A stretch of 23,761 bases of DNA from a virus. The position numbers and the translations under genes are program-made. The stretch covers positions 1 to 23,761 of IMG/VR virus record IMGVR_UViG_3300045119_000482; one strand, 5' to 3'. The notes beneath the pieces were generated by a model that worked only from the letters and a program-made list of their open reading frames with translations, made no database searches and was not told the DNA's origin. The stretch's first letter is position 1; each line of letters opens with the position of its first letter. Shown here piece after piece: positions 14,889-20,395 of the stretch.

Positions 14889-14964
14889 CGCGGGTCGGCG
14901 AAGCTGGGACACCGCATCGCGACACGTTCAGCCGTGGCGGTGAGTAGCGCTTCGTCGACCCGCG
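14889..14964. terminator. Long stepped inverted repeat between convergent genes
   Basis: Outer arms 14889-14904 and 14949-14964 are complementary at 15 of 16 positions. A middle pair CACCGC (14910-14915) / GCGGTG (14937-14942) and an inner pair CACG (14923-14926) / CGTG (14933-14936) nest inside it. The whole 76-nt segment can fold as one stem with small internal loops. It lies between the last late gene (+) and a minus-strand gene. No T-run follows on either strand, so it may be a Rho-assisted or bidirectional terminator or a structured RNA. Confidence 0.5.
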
Positions 14965-14974
14965 TGGAAAAGCC

Positions 14975-15277
14975 TCAGCCGGTGCGTCGCTGGGACGGCG
15001 GGCGCACGGCGACGGGGCGTGTCCCGGTCGTCTGGATCGCGGGCACGTCGCGATGGCAATGCTTACACACGATCGCGTCCGCCTTGATCCATTCGGCGCA
15101 GTGCGGGCACTTCTTGTTGGCGTCCGAGCCTGAGACGCCGCTGATGAAGAACATCAGGAACGCCAGCGGGCCGAGCAACAGCCCGCCGATCACGCCGCCG
15201 ACCATCGAGAAACCTTTCTTCTGCGCCGCGGCGATGCCGATCAGCACACCAAAGAGCGCCCAGGTGATCATCATCAT
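14975..15277 (-). CDS. Membrane protein with C-terminal zinc ribbon
   Basis: A 100-residue protein. There are two hydrophobic segments: ITWALFGVLIGIAAA (residues 4-18) and GGVIGGLLLGPLAFLMFFI (about 27-45). Then comes a zinc ribbon KKCPHCAEWIKADAIVCKHC (CxxC-x10-CxxC). Three Met codons stand in a row at the start (15277, 15274, 15271). Related small 'two-helix plus zinc ribbon' membrane proteins occur in many bacteria and their phages. It is on the strand opposite to the late genes and next to the att site, the usual place for lysogeny cargo. Function unknown; membrane sensing or host-envelope modulation is conjecture. Confidence 0.68.
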   Translation of the reverse strand: MMMITWALFGVLIGIAAAQKKGFSMVGGVIGGLLLGPLAFLMFFISGVSGSDANKKCPHCAEWIKADAIVCKHCHRDVPAIQTTGTRPVAVRPPSQRRTG

Positions 15278-15304
15278 GTCGATCTCACTTTCCTTTTAAA
15301 TCAG

Positions 15305-15511
15305 TCACATTCTTTCGGGGAAGGGGTTCACGAGCTCGAGCTGCGCCGCGCACGCCGGGCAGAGGCCGTGCGTGATCTGTCCTGGGTATCGGCGCGAGAG
15401 CGCGTCGAGGTCCGCGCGCGACGTGTGCCACGCACAGACGAGCAGCAGCACGGGCTGGGTATCGGTGAGACGCGCGACGAGCTGTTCAAACGTCGGAACG
15501 GCGGGAACCAT
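15305..15511 (-). CDS. Small protein with 'HGLCPxC' metal-binding motif
   Basis: A 68-residue protein from ATG 15511 (GTG at 15514 is the alternative). It has VCAWHTSRADLDALSRRYP, then ITHGLCPACAAQLELV. The pattern C.WH ... (S/T)HG(L/I)CP.C is a small domain seen at the ends of sensor proteins and in short stand-alone proteins, probably binding a metal. It is transcribed in line with the zinc-ribbon gene downstream (27-base gap), so both may form a cargo pair. No clear ribosome site is visible. Confidence 0.55.
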   Translation of the reverse strand: MVPAVPTFEQLVARLTDTQPVLLLVCAWHTSRADLDALSRRYPGQITHGLCPACAAQLELVNPFPERM

Positions 15512-15700
15512 CACGGAGCCTGCTTTCGGCGGCGCGGCTCCCGTAGAATCGGTGGAGCCCGTCGGCCAACTTGGTCTTGGTTGCGGGTCAGGCGTCGTTC
15601 GGTGCTTCTAACACCGGGCGGCGCCGCTTCTGTCTCTAGCTACTTACTACTCTATCGTCTCGAGAACGTGCGGACGTGAGCTATTTGTATCCAAGGGCGA

Positions 15701-15724
15701 GTGTCTGGTAGCCGTGTCTGGTAG
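15701..15724. repeat. Att region direct repeat 1 (candidate integrase arm site)
   Basis: This 24-base segment contains GTGTCTGGTAG twice, 13 bases apart. The same 24-base unit occurs at 15929-15952 with one mismatch. The two copies flank the half-tRNA core, as arm-type binding sites of tyrosine integrases do. Confidence 0.6.
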
Positions 15725-15734
15725 CGCCTGTAAG

Positions 15735-15779
15735 TGGTGGGCGCTGCAGGAGTTGAACCTGCGACCTCGTGCGTGTGAA
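15735..15779 (-). other. attP: attP core: 3' half of a tRNA-Val(CAC) gene
   Basis: Read on the minus strand this 45-base segment is the 3' part of a tRNA. It holds an anticodon loop TTCACAC with anticodon CAC, the 3' anticodon stem GCACG, variable loop AGGTC, T stem GCAGG, T loop TTCAACT, CCTGC, acceptor AGCGCCC, discriminator A and an encoded CCA. The D arm and the 5' acceptor strand (expected GGGCGCT) are absent on the 5' side, so it is not a functional tRNA gene. Tyrosine integrases commonly cross over at the anticodon loop and carry the 3' half to restore the host gene. The integrase gene begins its 3' end 50 bases away. Confidence 0.85.
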
Positions 15780-15829
15780 GCCCGAAGATAGTCCAGCCTT
15801 TTACTCGTTTTCACCCAATGAATCCGGCC

Positions 15830-17098
15830 TTATTTCGCGATCCGGAGGCCGGATCGCCCCTGATTATGCCGTTTCGTATACTGCGATTTCCTTAACAATA
15901 TCGTCTGGTTTTCAGTCGTTTTCTGAAAGTGTCTGGTAGTCGTGTCTGGTAGTGGCGGTGTGGCGCGCGCGGCGAGGAACGCCGCGGCGGCGTCGGTCGC
16001 GGCCTGGAGATGCGCCGGCACGGCCGCGAGTCGATAGCGTTTCGTGGTGACCGGGTTCTTGTGGTCGAGCAGCTCGCCGGTGACCGCGTCGCTGCCGGTC
16101 AGTTGAAAGATCAGCGAGCCGAACGAGTGGCGCAGGTCGTAGGGCACCATGTCGGACAGGTCGACGTTGGGATTGACCTTGCGGAGCTCGGCCTGCGCCA
16201 GGTCGCGCGCGCGGATGAACGTCTTGCGCAGCGAGCCCCGGGTGAACGGCCCGAAGGCGTCCGCGGCGACGAAGTCGCGGAACGCCTCGACGGCCAGGGG
16301 GAGCAGGGGCTTTCGTTTGAAGCCGACGGCGCCGGGCTTGCCTTTCTTCCGTCCGCGGACGAGGAGGTTGGGCGGCGTGTCGTCCAGGTGGAGATCCTTC
16401 GGCTGGACGAGTTTCAACTGCGCCGGCGTGAGGGGCGCGTACGCCAGCACGCGCAGCCGGATGGCGCCCAGGCTCGGCAGGGGGCGCTTCTCGGGCAGGA
16501 GGCGGCTCGGCTGGCCCTTCGCGGAGCGCCGCCACTTCACCCGGAGGAAATACAGGATCGTGTCGACGATCGCGTAGTCGACGCCGCGCGGTTCGGCCTC
16601 GGGCTCGATCTCGCGATCGATCTCGCGGAACGGGTTCGGCGCGTTCTCGCCGTCAAGCACGGTGTAGACGTGGGCGAGGGCATCGCGGCACTTGTTCACC
16701 GTCGACGCCGCGTACCCGGCGGCGATCAGGGTGTTGAGCGCCCGCCGCAGCCGCGGCGCGTCGAGTGTGTGCCACGGCACGTCGCCGAGGCCGGCCTGGC
16801 CACACCACCACTCGAAGAAGCGGATCCGCTGGGTGCGGTTGTCGTCGGAGAGTTTGGCGGTCGCCAAGTACGTGACGATCTTGGCGCGTACGGTGCCGCG
16901 CGTGACGCCGGCGCCGCGGGCCTTCCGCAGCTTCAACTTTTCGGTGTCGCGCCAGATGATCATGTCCTCGAGCCGCGCCGACGGCGGGAAGCGCTCGGTG
17001 GTCTCGAGCAGTTCGGTCTTCTTCGAGCCGAGGCAGGCCCGGACCTCGTAGCCGCTTGCGTCTTGGTAGATGCCGGTCGCGATGCGTTTCTTGGTCAT
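15830..17098 (-). CDS. int: Tyrosine-type site-specific integrase, with unusual catalytic residues
   Basis: A 422-residue protein. The N-terminal arm-binding part has GIYQDASGYEVRACLGSKKT. The core-binding helices lie around residues 65-150. The catalytic part has APLTPAQLKL (221-230), a basic hairpin GRKKGKPGAVGFKRKP, YDLRHSF (320-326), LLDHKNPVTTKRY with His346 and nucleophile Tyr355. At the place of the first catalytic Arg (usually T-G-L-R-..-E-L) there is Thr224. The usual His of HxLRH is Tyr320. The second Arg, the late His and the Tyr are present. Start ATG 17098 has AGGA 7 bases upstream. Next to a half-tRNA att site on the same strand as the tRNA, it catalyses integration. Its 3' end overlaps the second arm-type repeat. 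Confidence 0.88.
   Translation of the reverse strand: MTKKRIATGIYQDASGYEVRACLGSKKTELLETTERFPPSARLEDMIIWRDTEKLKLRKARGAGVTRGTVRAKIVTYLATAKLSDDNRTQRIRFFEWWCGQAGLGDVPWHTLDAPRLRRALNTLIAAGYAASTVNKCRDALAHVYTVLDGENAPNPFREIDREIEPEAEPRGVDYAIVDTILYFLRVKWRRSAKGQPSRLLPEKRPLPSLGAIRLRVLAYAPLTPAQLKLVQPKDLHLDDTPPNLLVRGRKKGKPGAVGFKRKPLLPLAVEAFRDFVAADAFGPFTRGSLRKTFIRARDLAQAELRKVNPNVDLSDMVPYDLRHSFGSLIFQLTGSDAVTGELLDHKNPVTTKRYRLAAVPAHLQAATDAAAAFLAARATPPLPDTTTRHFQKTTENQTILLRKSQYTKRHNQGRSGLRIAK
15837..15857. other. Hairpin at the 3' end of the integrase gene
   Basis: GCGATCCGG and CCGGATCGC are perfectly complementary around the loop AGG. It overlaps the last codons of the integrase and has no T-run after it. By position it recalls the retroregulatory sib hairpin after lambda int, but the role is inferred. 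Confidence 0.45.
15929..15952. repeat. Att region direct repeat 2 (candidate integrase arm site)
   Basis: Second copy of the 24-base unit (23 of 24 identical to 15701-15724), again two GTGTCTGGTAG elements 13 bases apart. A shorter relative, GTCTGGT, lies at 15903-15909. It falls inside the integrase coding sequence, where it encodes the stretch around LPDTTTRH. Confidence 0.6.
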
Positions 17099-17113
17099 GG
17101 GACGTTCCTGTGT

Positions 17114-17362
17114 TCACGGATGCGGCTGCCCGACGCCGAAGGCCCGGATCTGATTCTCCGCGAGGTCCGCCCAGGCGTGGATTAAGGCGATCGCGGTCGC
17201 CTCGGTCGGTGCGAGGGTCGCGGCCATGCTCGTGAGTTCGTAGAGGAGCGCGATCGCGAGCGGCAGCGCGGGCGTCGTGGCGAAGTGCGTGCGCAGGACC
17301 GTCCGGAGCTGGATTGTCAACTGTTCCGCCGCGAGGATGGCCGCCGCCTGCTGCTGATCCAT
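17114..17362 (-). CDS. Small all-helical protein upstream of integrase
   Basis: An 82-residue Ala/Leu-rich helical protein (AAAILAAEQLTIQLRTVLRT, LPLAIALLYELTSMAATLAP, AIALIHAWADLAENQIRAFG). It ends 15 bases before the integrase start on the same strand, so the two are probably cotranscribed. No HTH is visible. It could be an accessory to integration or a lysogeny protein; family not recognised. No ribosome site is obvious before ATG 17362, and the leader may be short. Confidence 0.55.
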   Translation of the reverse strand: MDQQQAAAILAAEQLTIQLRTVLRTHFATTPALPLAIALLYELTSMAATLAPTEATAIALIHAWADLAENQIRAFGVGQPHP

Positions 17363-17675
17363 GCGTCGGATTTTACGTCAAGTGGGGGTAAACACATATA
17401 CCCTTTTCGCATAGTTGGCACGGGTGTCCCTTCCTGTCTGTCGTCGGCGCCGCCGGGCCGGTCATTCTTTCTGTGTAAGGTCGATTACAGTGGATCCGCC
17501 GTCCGAAAGGGGGTAGGGTGGGCGGTGGCTAGTGGTGCCCGGGGAAGAATGCGAGCTTCAGACATGGTTACCCATCGCGCGCGTCGCGTCCTCCCGCCGA
17601 TCTCTCGCGCGGAAACCCGGCTCGTCCTGCTGCTGCGGCGGCTGCCGGTCCAGGCCCGGCGCCTCCTGACGCGGG
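17363..17675. other. Gene-free segment between integrase operon and repressor
   Basis: About 310 bases without a credible gene. A short inverted repeat GGGTA / TACCC (17386-17403) lies about 25 bases before the minus-strand start at 17362. It overlaps a possible leftward -10 (TATATG), which may form the promoter/operator of the integrase operon. The remainder shows nothing I can name. Confidence 0.4.
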
Positions 17676-18053
17676 TTATCGGCGAGAGCGCCCGCGTCCG
17701 CGGGATCGCGCGCGACTCCAGTCCCGAAGCAGTTCCAGGGCCAGTTGCCGCGAGGCGGGCGAGAGCGCGCGATACGCGGCGGTAAGCGCCGCCTCTTCGG
17801 GATCCTTCGGGATGTCGAGCACGGCCGTGAGGGAATGGCCGAACACCGCCGCGATTTTCTGGAGGGTTTCCAGATCCGCATCGAACTCGGCCGCGAGGTA
17901 GCGGCTCGTCCACGCTTGGTTCCGCCCGATGCGTTCACTCAAGGCGGTCTGGGTCAAGCCGGTCGATTCAATCCACCGTTTAATCTGGCGACGGGCGAGC
18001 TGGTCTAACGTCTCTGGCGGCTGCGGCATGCCGTCTAGGTTAGGTAATTCCAT
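17676..18053 (-). CDS. XRE-family repressor (CI-like)
   Basis: A 125-residue protein. The HTH domain covers about residues 19-75: ARRQIKRWIESTGLTQTALS, ERIGRNQAWTSRYLAAEFDA and LETLQKIAAVFG, the five-helix lambda-repressor-like fold. The C-terminal part SPASRQLALELLRDW is a short helical segment of the kind used for dimerisation, followed by an Arg-rich end. It has no peptidase domain, so induction by RecA-driven self-cleavage is unlikely. It faces the Cro-like gene across 83 bases that hold inverted-repeat operators and opposed promoters. It most likely maintains lysogeny by repressing the rightward promoter. Confidence 0.82.
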   Translation of the reverse strand: MELPNLDGMPQPPETLDQLARRQIKRWIESTGLTQTALSERIGRNQAWTSRYLAAEFDADLETLQKIAAVFGHSLTAVLDIPKDPEEAALTAAYRALSPASRQLALELLRDWSRARSRGRGRSRR

Positions 18054-18068
18054 ACCGTTCTGCTAGGC

Positions 18069-18098
18069 ACCTTACTAGAACCGTAAGGCGCTTGACAA
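18069..18098 (-). promoter_or_regulatory. Weak leftward promoter for the repressor
   Basis: On the minus strand TTGTCA (18098-18093) and TAAGGT (near 18074-18069), 18 bp apart, face the repressor gene. The -35 overlaps the rightward -35, so binding by polymerase in the two directions would exclude each other. Weak match; assigned mainly by position. Confidence 0.35.
18070..18088. promoter_or_regulatory. Candidate operator O2 (CCTTAC-N7-GTAAGG)
   Basis: Perfect 6-bp inverted arms with a 7-base spacer, just upstream of the rightward -35 and within the leftward promoter region. Its half-site ACCGTAAG is shared with O1. Confidence 0.55.
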
Positions 18099-18121
18099 GG
18101 TGATTTCTGTAACCGTATATT
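18092..18121 (+). promoter_or_regulatory. Rightward early promoter (TTGACA-N18-TATATT)
   Basis: The -35 box TTGACA (18092-18097) is a perfect sigma70 consensus; the -10 box TATATT (18116-18121) matches 5 of 6, with an 18-bp spacer. Transcription would start near 18128, only about 9 bases before the Cro-like ATG at 18137, so the message would be nearly leaderless. Confidence 0.75.
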
Positions 18122-18130
18122 CTCTTACGG
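18113..18130. promoter_or_regulatory. Candidate operator O1 (CCGTA-N8-TACGG)
   Basis: An inverted repeat with perfect 5-bp arms covers the rightward -10 and start site. Binding here would block the early promoter. The half-site CCGTAAG (minus strand) is the one found in O2. Confidence 0.6.
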
Positions 18131-18136
18131 AAACGC

Positions 18137-18382
18137 ATGGGTACTTCACGCCGCGCGCCGGCCACCTACCCGGATCTCGCCAGCTATATCTCCGGCACCG
18201 GCGACACGCAGGCCAACATCGCCCGGCGCGTCGGGGCGACTCAGGCGCACATCTGCCGGATCGCGCGGGGCCAGGCCGTGCCGCGGGCGCTGCTGGCAGC
18301 GCGGATTGCCGCCTACGCGGGTATTCCGCTCGAGTCCTTTACCCGGCGGTATCTGGCGACGCACGCCGGGCGGGTCGCATGA
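18137..18382 (+). CDS. Cro-like small HTH protein
   Basis: An 81-residue protein. YPDLASYISGTGDTQANIAR followed by RVGATQAHICRIARGQAVPR is a lambda-repressor/Cro-type HTH (residues about 11-50). LLAARIAAYAGIPLESFTRR completes the fold. It is the first gene of the rightward early operon and is transcribed divergently from the repressor. It would bind the same operators and shut off lysogenic repression. The predicted mRNA leader is too short for a normal ribosome site. Confidence 0.75.
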   Translation: MGTSRRAPATYPDLASYISGTGDTQANIARRVGATQAHICRIARGQAVPRALLAARIAAYAGIPLESFTRRYLATHAGRVA

Positions 18383-18564
18383 AGAAGGCTTCCACGATCC
18401 GGCCCTTCGAGGGGCCGCGGCTCATGACGGAGGAGGCATTCCGGCGATGGGCGCTCGCGAACCAGATTCGGCCACTGTGGCCGCCGCCGTGTCGCCTCGT
18501 CGCGTGTGCCTGTAGCGATCTCAACTGCCACGGCTGGCGGTTCGTCGCGGAGCGGAGTAACTGA
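18379..18564 (+). CDS. Small early protein with cysteine cluster
   Basis: A 61-residue protein. An N-terminal segment MTEEAFRRWALANQIRPLW is followed by CRLVACACSDLNCHGW (Cys-x4-Cys-x-Cys-x4-Cys), which may bind a metal. It overlaps the Cro-like stop by 4 bases and the next ATG by 1, so translation is coupled. Family not recognised; early host-takeover functions are typical for such proteins. Confidence 0.58.
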   Translation: MKKASTIRPFEGPRLMTEEAFRRWALANQIRPLWPPPCRLVACACSDLNCHGWRFVAERSN

Positions 18565-18833
18565 TGGCCGAGTCGTCGCGCGGCCTGGCGGGTTACGTCG
18601 CCGGTGACCCGAAGCCGGAAGTCATGGTCCTCAAGGATCTCGAGCCGGTGTTGCACCTCGGGACCACTCGCCTGTGGCAGCTCGAGAAGGCCGGCGAGCT
18701 CGTGTTCCTCGAGATCCTGCCGCGCGTCGGGAACAAGGCGCGCTACTCCGGCAAAAAAGTCCAGGCGTGGATCGACGGGGAGCTGGCGGCGCCGGTGCCG
18801 GCGTTCCGATCCTTCGGGCGGGGCCGGCGATGA
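18564..18833 (+). CDS. Excisionase/MerR-type winged-helix protein
   Basis: An 89-residue protein. VMVLKDLEPVLHLGTTRLWQ, LEKAGELVFLEILPRVGNKA and RYSGKKVQAWIDGE (residues about 20-72) follow the AlpA/Xis helix-turn-helix order: helix, recognition helix, wing, and 'r.....V..wi'. It may be the excisionase for the integrase on the other strand, or an early regulator. It starts on an ATG overlapping the upstream TGA. Confidence 0.62.
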   Translation: MAESSRGLAGYVAGDPKPEVMVLKDLEPVLHLGTTRLWQLEKAGELVFLEILPRVGNKARYSGKKVQAWIDGELAAPVPAFRSFGRGRR

Positions 18834-19042
18834 TCGATCGGCCCGCCGCCTCCGACGCGCTGTTCGACACCTCCTCGCGCGCGATGGCCGCAAGATTCGG
18901 CGAGTTGGCGATCCGGCAACTGGCGACCGGCCGCGATCCGCGGGAAGCCGCCCGGCTGGCCGCGAGCTACGGCGCGCGGGTGCTCCTCGAAGAGGAGCCG
19001 ATCGTGTTGCCGTTCTACGCGCGGTTCGGAGGCGTGCGGTGA
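18830..19042 (+). CDS. Small helical early protein, unknown
   Basis: A 70-residue protein with helices SSRAMAARFGELAIRQLATG and PREAARLAASYGARVLLEEE. It overlaps both neighbours by 1-4 bases in the coupled early operon. No motif points to a function. Confidence 0.55.
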   Translation: MIDRPAASDALFDTSSRAMAARFGELAIRQLATGRDPREAARLAASYGARVLLEEEPIVLPFYARFGGVR

Positions 19043-19359
19043 TGCGAGGCGGTCAACTCGCGCGAGAGTTGCGGCTGATCGAACTGTTGCACACGGACGG
19101 GTGGCAGTCGTTGCACGCGTTGGCGAGCAAGACCGGCGTGACGGTCCGTACGGTGCGTCGCGATTTGGAGTCTTTGGAGGCGGCGCAGTTCGCGGTGGTG
19201 AACATAAAGAACGACGATGGCGTTCGACGGTGGAAGCTGCGGCGTGGCGTCGGGTGCCCGCTCTGTGGACGTCCGCTCTCGCTGACGCCCAACCGCGCAC
19301 GGCCACACGACGCGGTCCCTGATCGCCCAACGGCACGCCAGACGAGTCCGCGCGCATGA
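19042..19359 (+). CDS. Winged-helix (HTH_11/DeoR-like) regulator with CxxC
   Basis: A 105-residue protein. ARELRLIELLHTDGWQSLHA, LASKTGVTVRTVRRDLESLE and AAQFAVVNIKNDDGVRRWKL make a DeoR/HTH_11 winged helix with recognition helix around residues 31-48. CPLCGRPL follows, a possible half zinc ribbon. It probably regulates an early or host promoter. The start overlaps the preceding stop (GTGATG). Confidence 0.68.
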   Translation: MRGGQLARELRLIELLHTDGWQSLHALASKTGVTVRTVRRDLESLEAAQFAVVNIKNDDGVRRWKLRRGVGCPLCGRPLSLTPNRARPHDAVPDRPTARQTSPRA

Positions 19360-19565
19360 TCCGCGTTCTCCGCGTCCTTCGTCGGTGGTGCTTCGCCCTG
19401 GTCCATCGCCACGCCTACGACACCTTGCTTATTCACCCGGGTCTGATTCAGGTGGCCTGCTGGTGCGGCAAAACCTCATCGGGGATCAGTGAGGCACCGC
19501 GCCGCCCGCTGCGCGTCTGGACGGCGAAGCTGTTGCGGTTTCGCCGCCGCCTGGCGAAAGGCTGA
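19356..19565 (+). CDS. Small basic early protein, unknown
   Basis: A 69-residue, Arg-rich protein with a hydrophobic middle (LIHPGLIQVACWCGKTSSG) that holds a CWC pair. It overlaps the regulator by 4 bases. The basic tail LLRFRRRLAKG could bind nucleic acid. No family is recognised. Confidence 0.5.
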   Translation: MIRVLRVLRRWCFALVHRHAYDTLLIHPGLIQVACWCGKTSSGISEAPRRPLRVWTAKLLRFRRRLAKG

Positions 19566-19567
19566 TC

Positions 19568-19966
19568 GTGGCCGACCATCACAGCGACACCATCCCTGTT
19601 CTCGCGCGCCACGACCAGGTCCTCGAAATTCACTGGCGCTTCGCGGACGGGCGCGAACACGTCGAGCATCGGCAATGTGCGTACTACGTCGACTCCCGGC
19701 GCGCGGACGGGAAGCTCGATCGCATTCTCGCGCACCTGGAGGGCTTGATGGCGACACAGGCGGATCTGAAAAAAGAACTCGACACGATCAAGGACGGCGT
19801 CGCGAATCTACTGACGAAGGCGACCGCCAACGCGCAGACGATCGCGGAGCTGCAGGCGCAGGTCGCGGACGGCAGTCCGGTCACCCAGCAGCAGCTCGAC
19901 GATCTCAGCACCGAGGCGCAGGGCATCGTCGACACGTTGACGCCGCTGGCGCCGCCCGCGGTCTAG
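19568..19966 (+). CDS. Two-part early protein with coiled-coil C-terminal half
   Basis: A 132-residue protein from GTG 19568; AAAGG lies 7 bases upstream. Residues 1-60 are a small beta-rich part (LEIHWRFADGREHVEHRQ). Residues 61-132 are a coiled coil, LKKELDTIKDGVANLL, with SPVTQQQLDDLSTEAQ. The C-terminal part matches a widespread small phage protein, and an internal ATG at 19748 could express it alone. Its role is unknown. Confidence 0.58.
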   Translation: MADHHSDTIPVLARHDQVLEIHWRFADGREHVEHRQCAYYVDSRRADGKLDRILAHLEGLMATQADLKKELDTIKDGVANLLTKATANAQTIAELQAQVADGSPVTQQQLDDLSTEAQGIVDTLTPLAPPAV

Positions 19967-19980
19967 CACGGCCGACGCGG

Positions 19981-20024
19981 TCCCGGCGGCAACTTCTTTT
20001 AAAGGAGAGGAGAGGCCGCCGGGA
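19981..20024 (+). promoter_or_regulatory. RNA hairpin with a ribosome-site-like loop
   Basis: TCCCGGCGGC (19981-19990) pairs perfectly with GCCGCCGGGA (20015-20024). The 24-base loop has TTTTAAAGGAGAGGAGAG, rich in anti-rRNA sequence, yet no start codon lies at the right distance (next starts GTG 20033, ATG 20045). It may regulate translation of the DUF1376 gene. Confidence 0.5.
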
Positions 20025-20044
20025 TCGTCGAGGTGCGAATCGCG

Positions 20045-20395
20045 ATGGAGCACGCGCCCGCGTTTCAGTTTTACCCGAAGGACTTCCTGACCGACGGCCA
20101 TGTCGCCGGGATGAGCCTCGCGGAGCGCGGTGCGTACATCACGTTGCTCTGTCTCTGCTGGCAGGACGGGTCGTTGCCGGCCGATCTCGGTCGGTTGGCG
20201 CGGATGGTGGGGGAGCCGGATGCCGGCTTCCGGCGGCTCTGGCCGGCGCTGGAACCGTGCTTCCGGAAACAGGACGGCCGGTTCGTCCAGCCCCGGCTCG
20301 ACCAGGAACGCCAGAAGCAAGCGGCGCGGCGCGAGGCGGCGCGCAAGAGCGGGACGAAGGGCGCGGCGGTGCGATGGCCACGGCCAGCTAAATAA
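20045..20395 (+). CDS. DUF1376 (YdaU-like) replication-type protein
   Basis: A 116-residue protein from ATG 20045 (GTG 20033 is the alternative). APAFQFYPKDFLTDGHVAGM, SLAERGAYITLLCLCWQDGS and LRRLAR-like DLGRLARMVG are the DUF1376 signature. A 'RF.qprL...r' end (FVQPRLDQERQKQAARREAA) is followed by a basic Gly/Lys tail. In phages and prophages this domain occurs in replication-initiation-type proteins, usually followed by a longer variable tail. Here the protein stops soon after the domain; the sequence after the stop holds phased repeats and peptide-like fragments in another frame. Role in replication initiation or helicase loading is family-level inference. Confidence 0.75.
   Translation: MEHAPAFQFYPKDFLTDGHVAGMSLAERGAYITLLCLCWQDGSLPADLGRLARMVGEPDAGFRRLWPALEPCFRKQDGRFVQPRLDQERQKQAARREAARKSGTKGAAVRWPRPAK

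Larger units (their letters stand above)
15515..15829. other. Gene-free att region
   Basis: There is no credible gene here. The segment holds the half-tRNA core, the left arm-type repeat and AT-richer sequence around 15630-15700 and 15785-15830. A hairpin with 9-bp arms and loop AGG (15837-15857) lies just inside the end of the integrase gene. Confidence 0.6.

Noticed and set aside
15735-15779. A functional tRNA gene
   Set aside because: Only the 3' half is present: no D arm and no 5' acceptor strand, and the 5' anticodon stem has a mismatch. Treated as attP core.
16010-17185. Long plus-strand open frame opposite the integrase
   Set aside because: It is the shadow of the integrase; the minus-strand frame carries the catalytic motifs.
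17363-17675. Coding potential in several frames between the integrase operon and repressor
   Set aside because: No frame has a plausible start, ribosome site or recognisable protein; compositions look like shadow or non-coding sequence.
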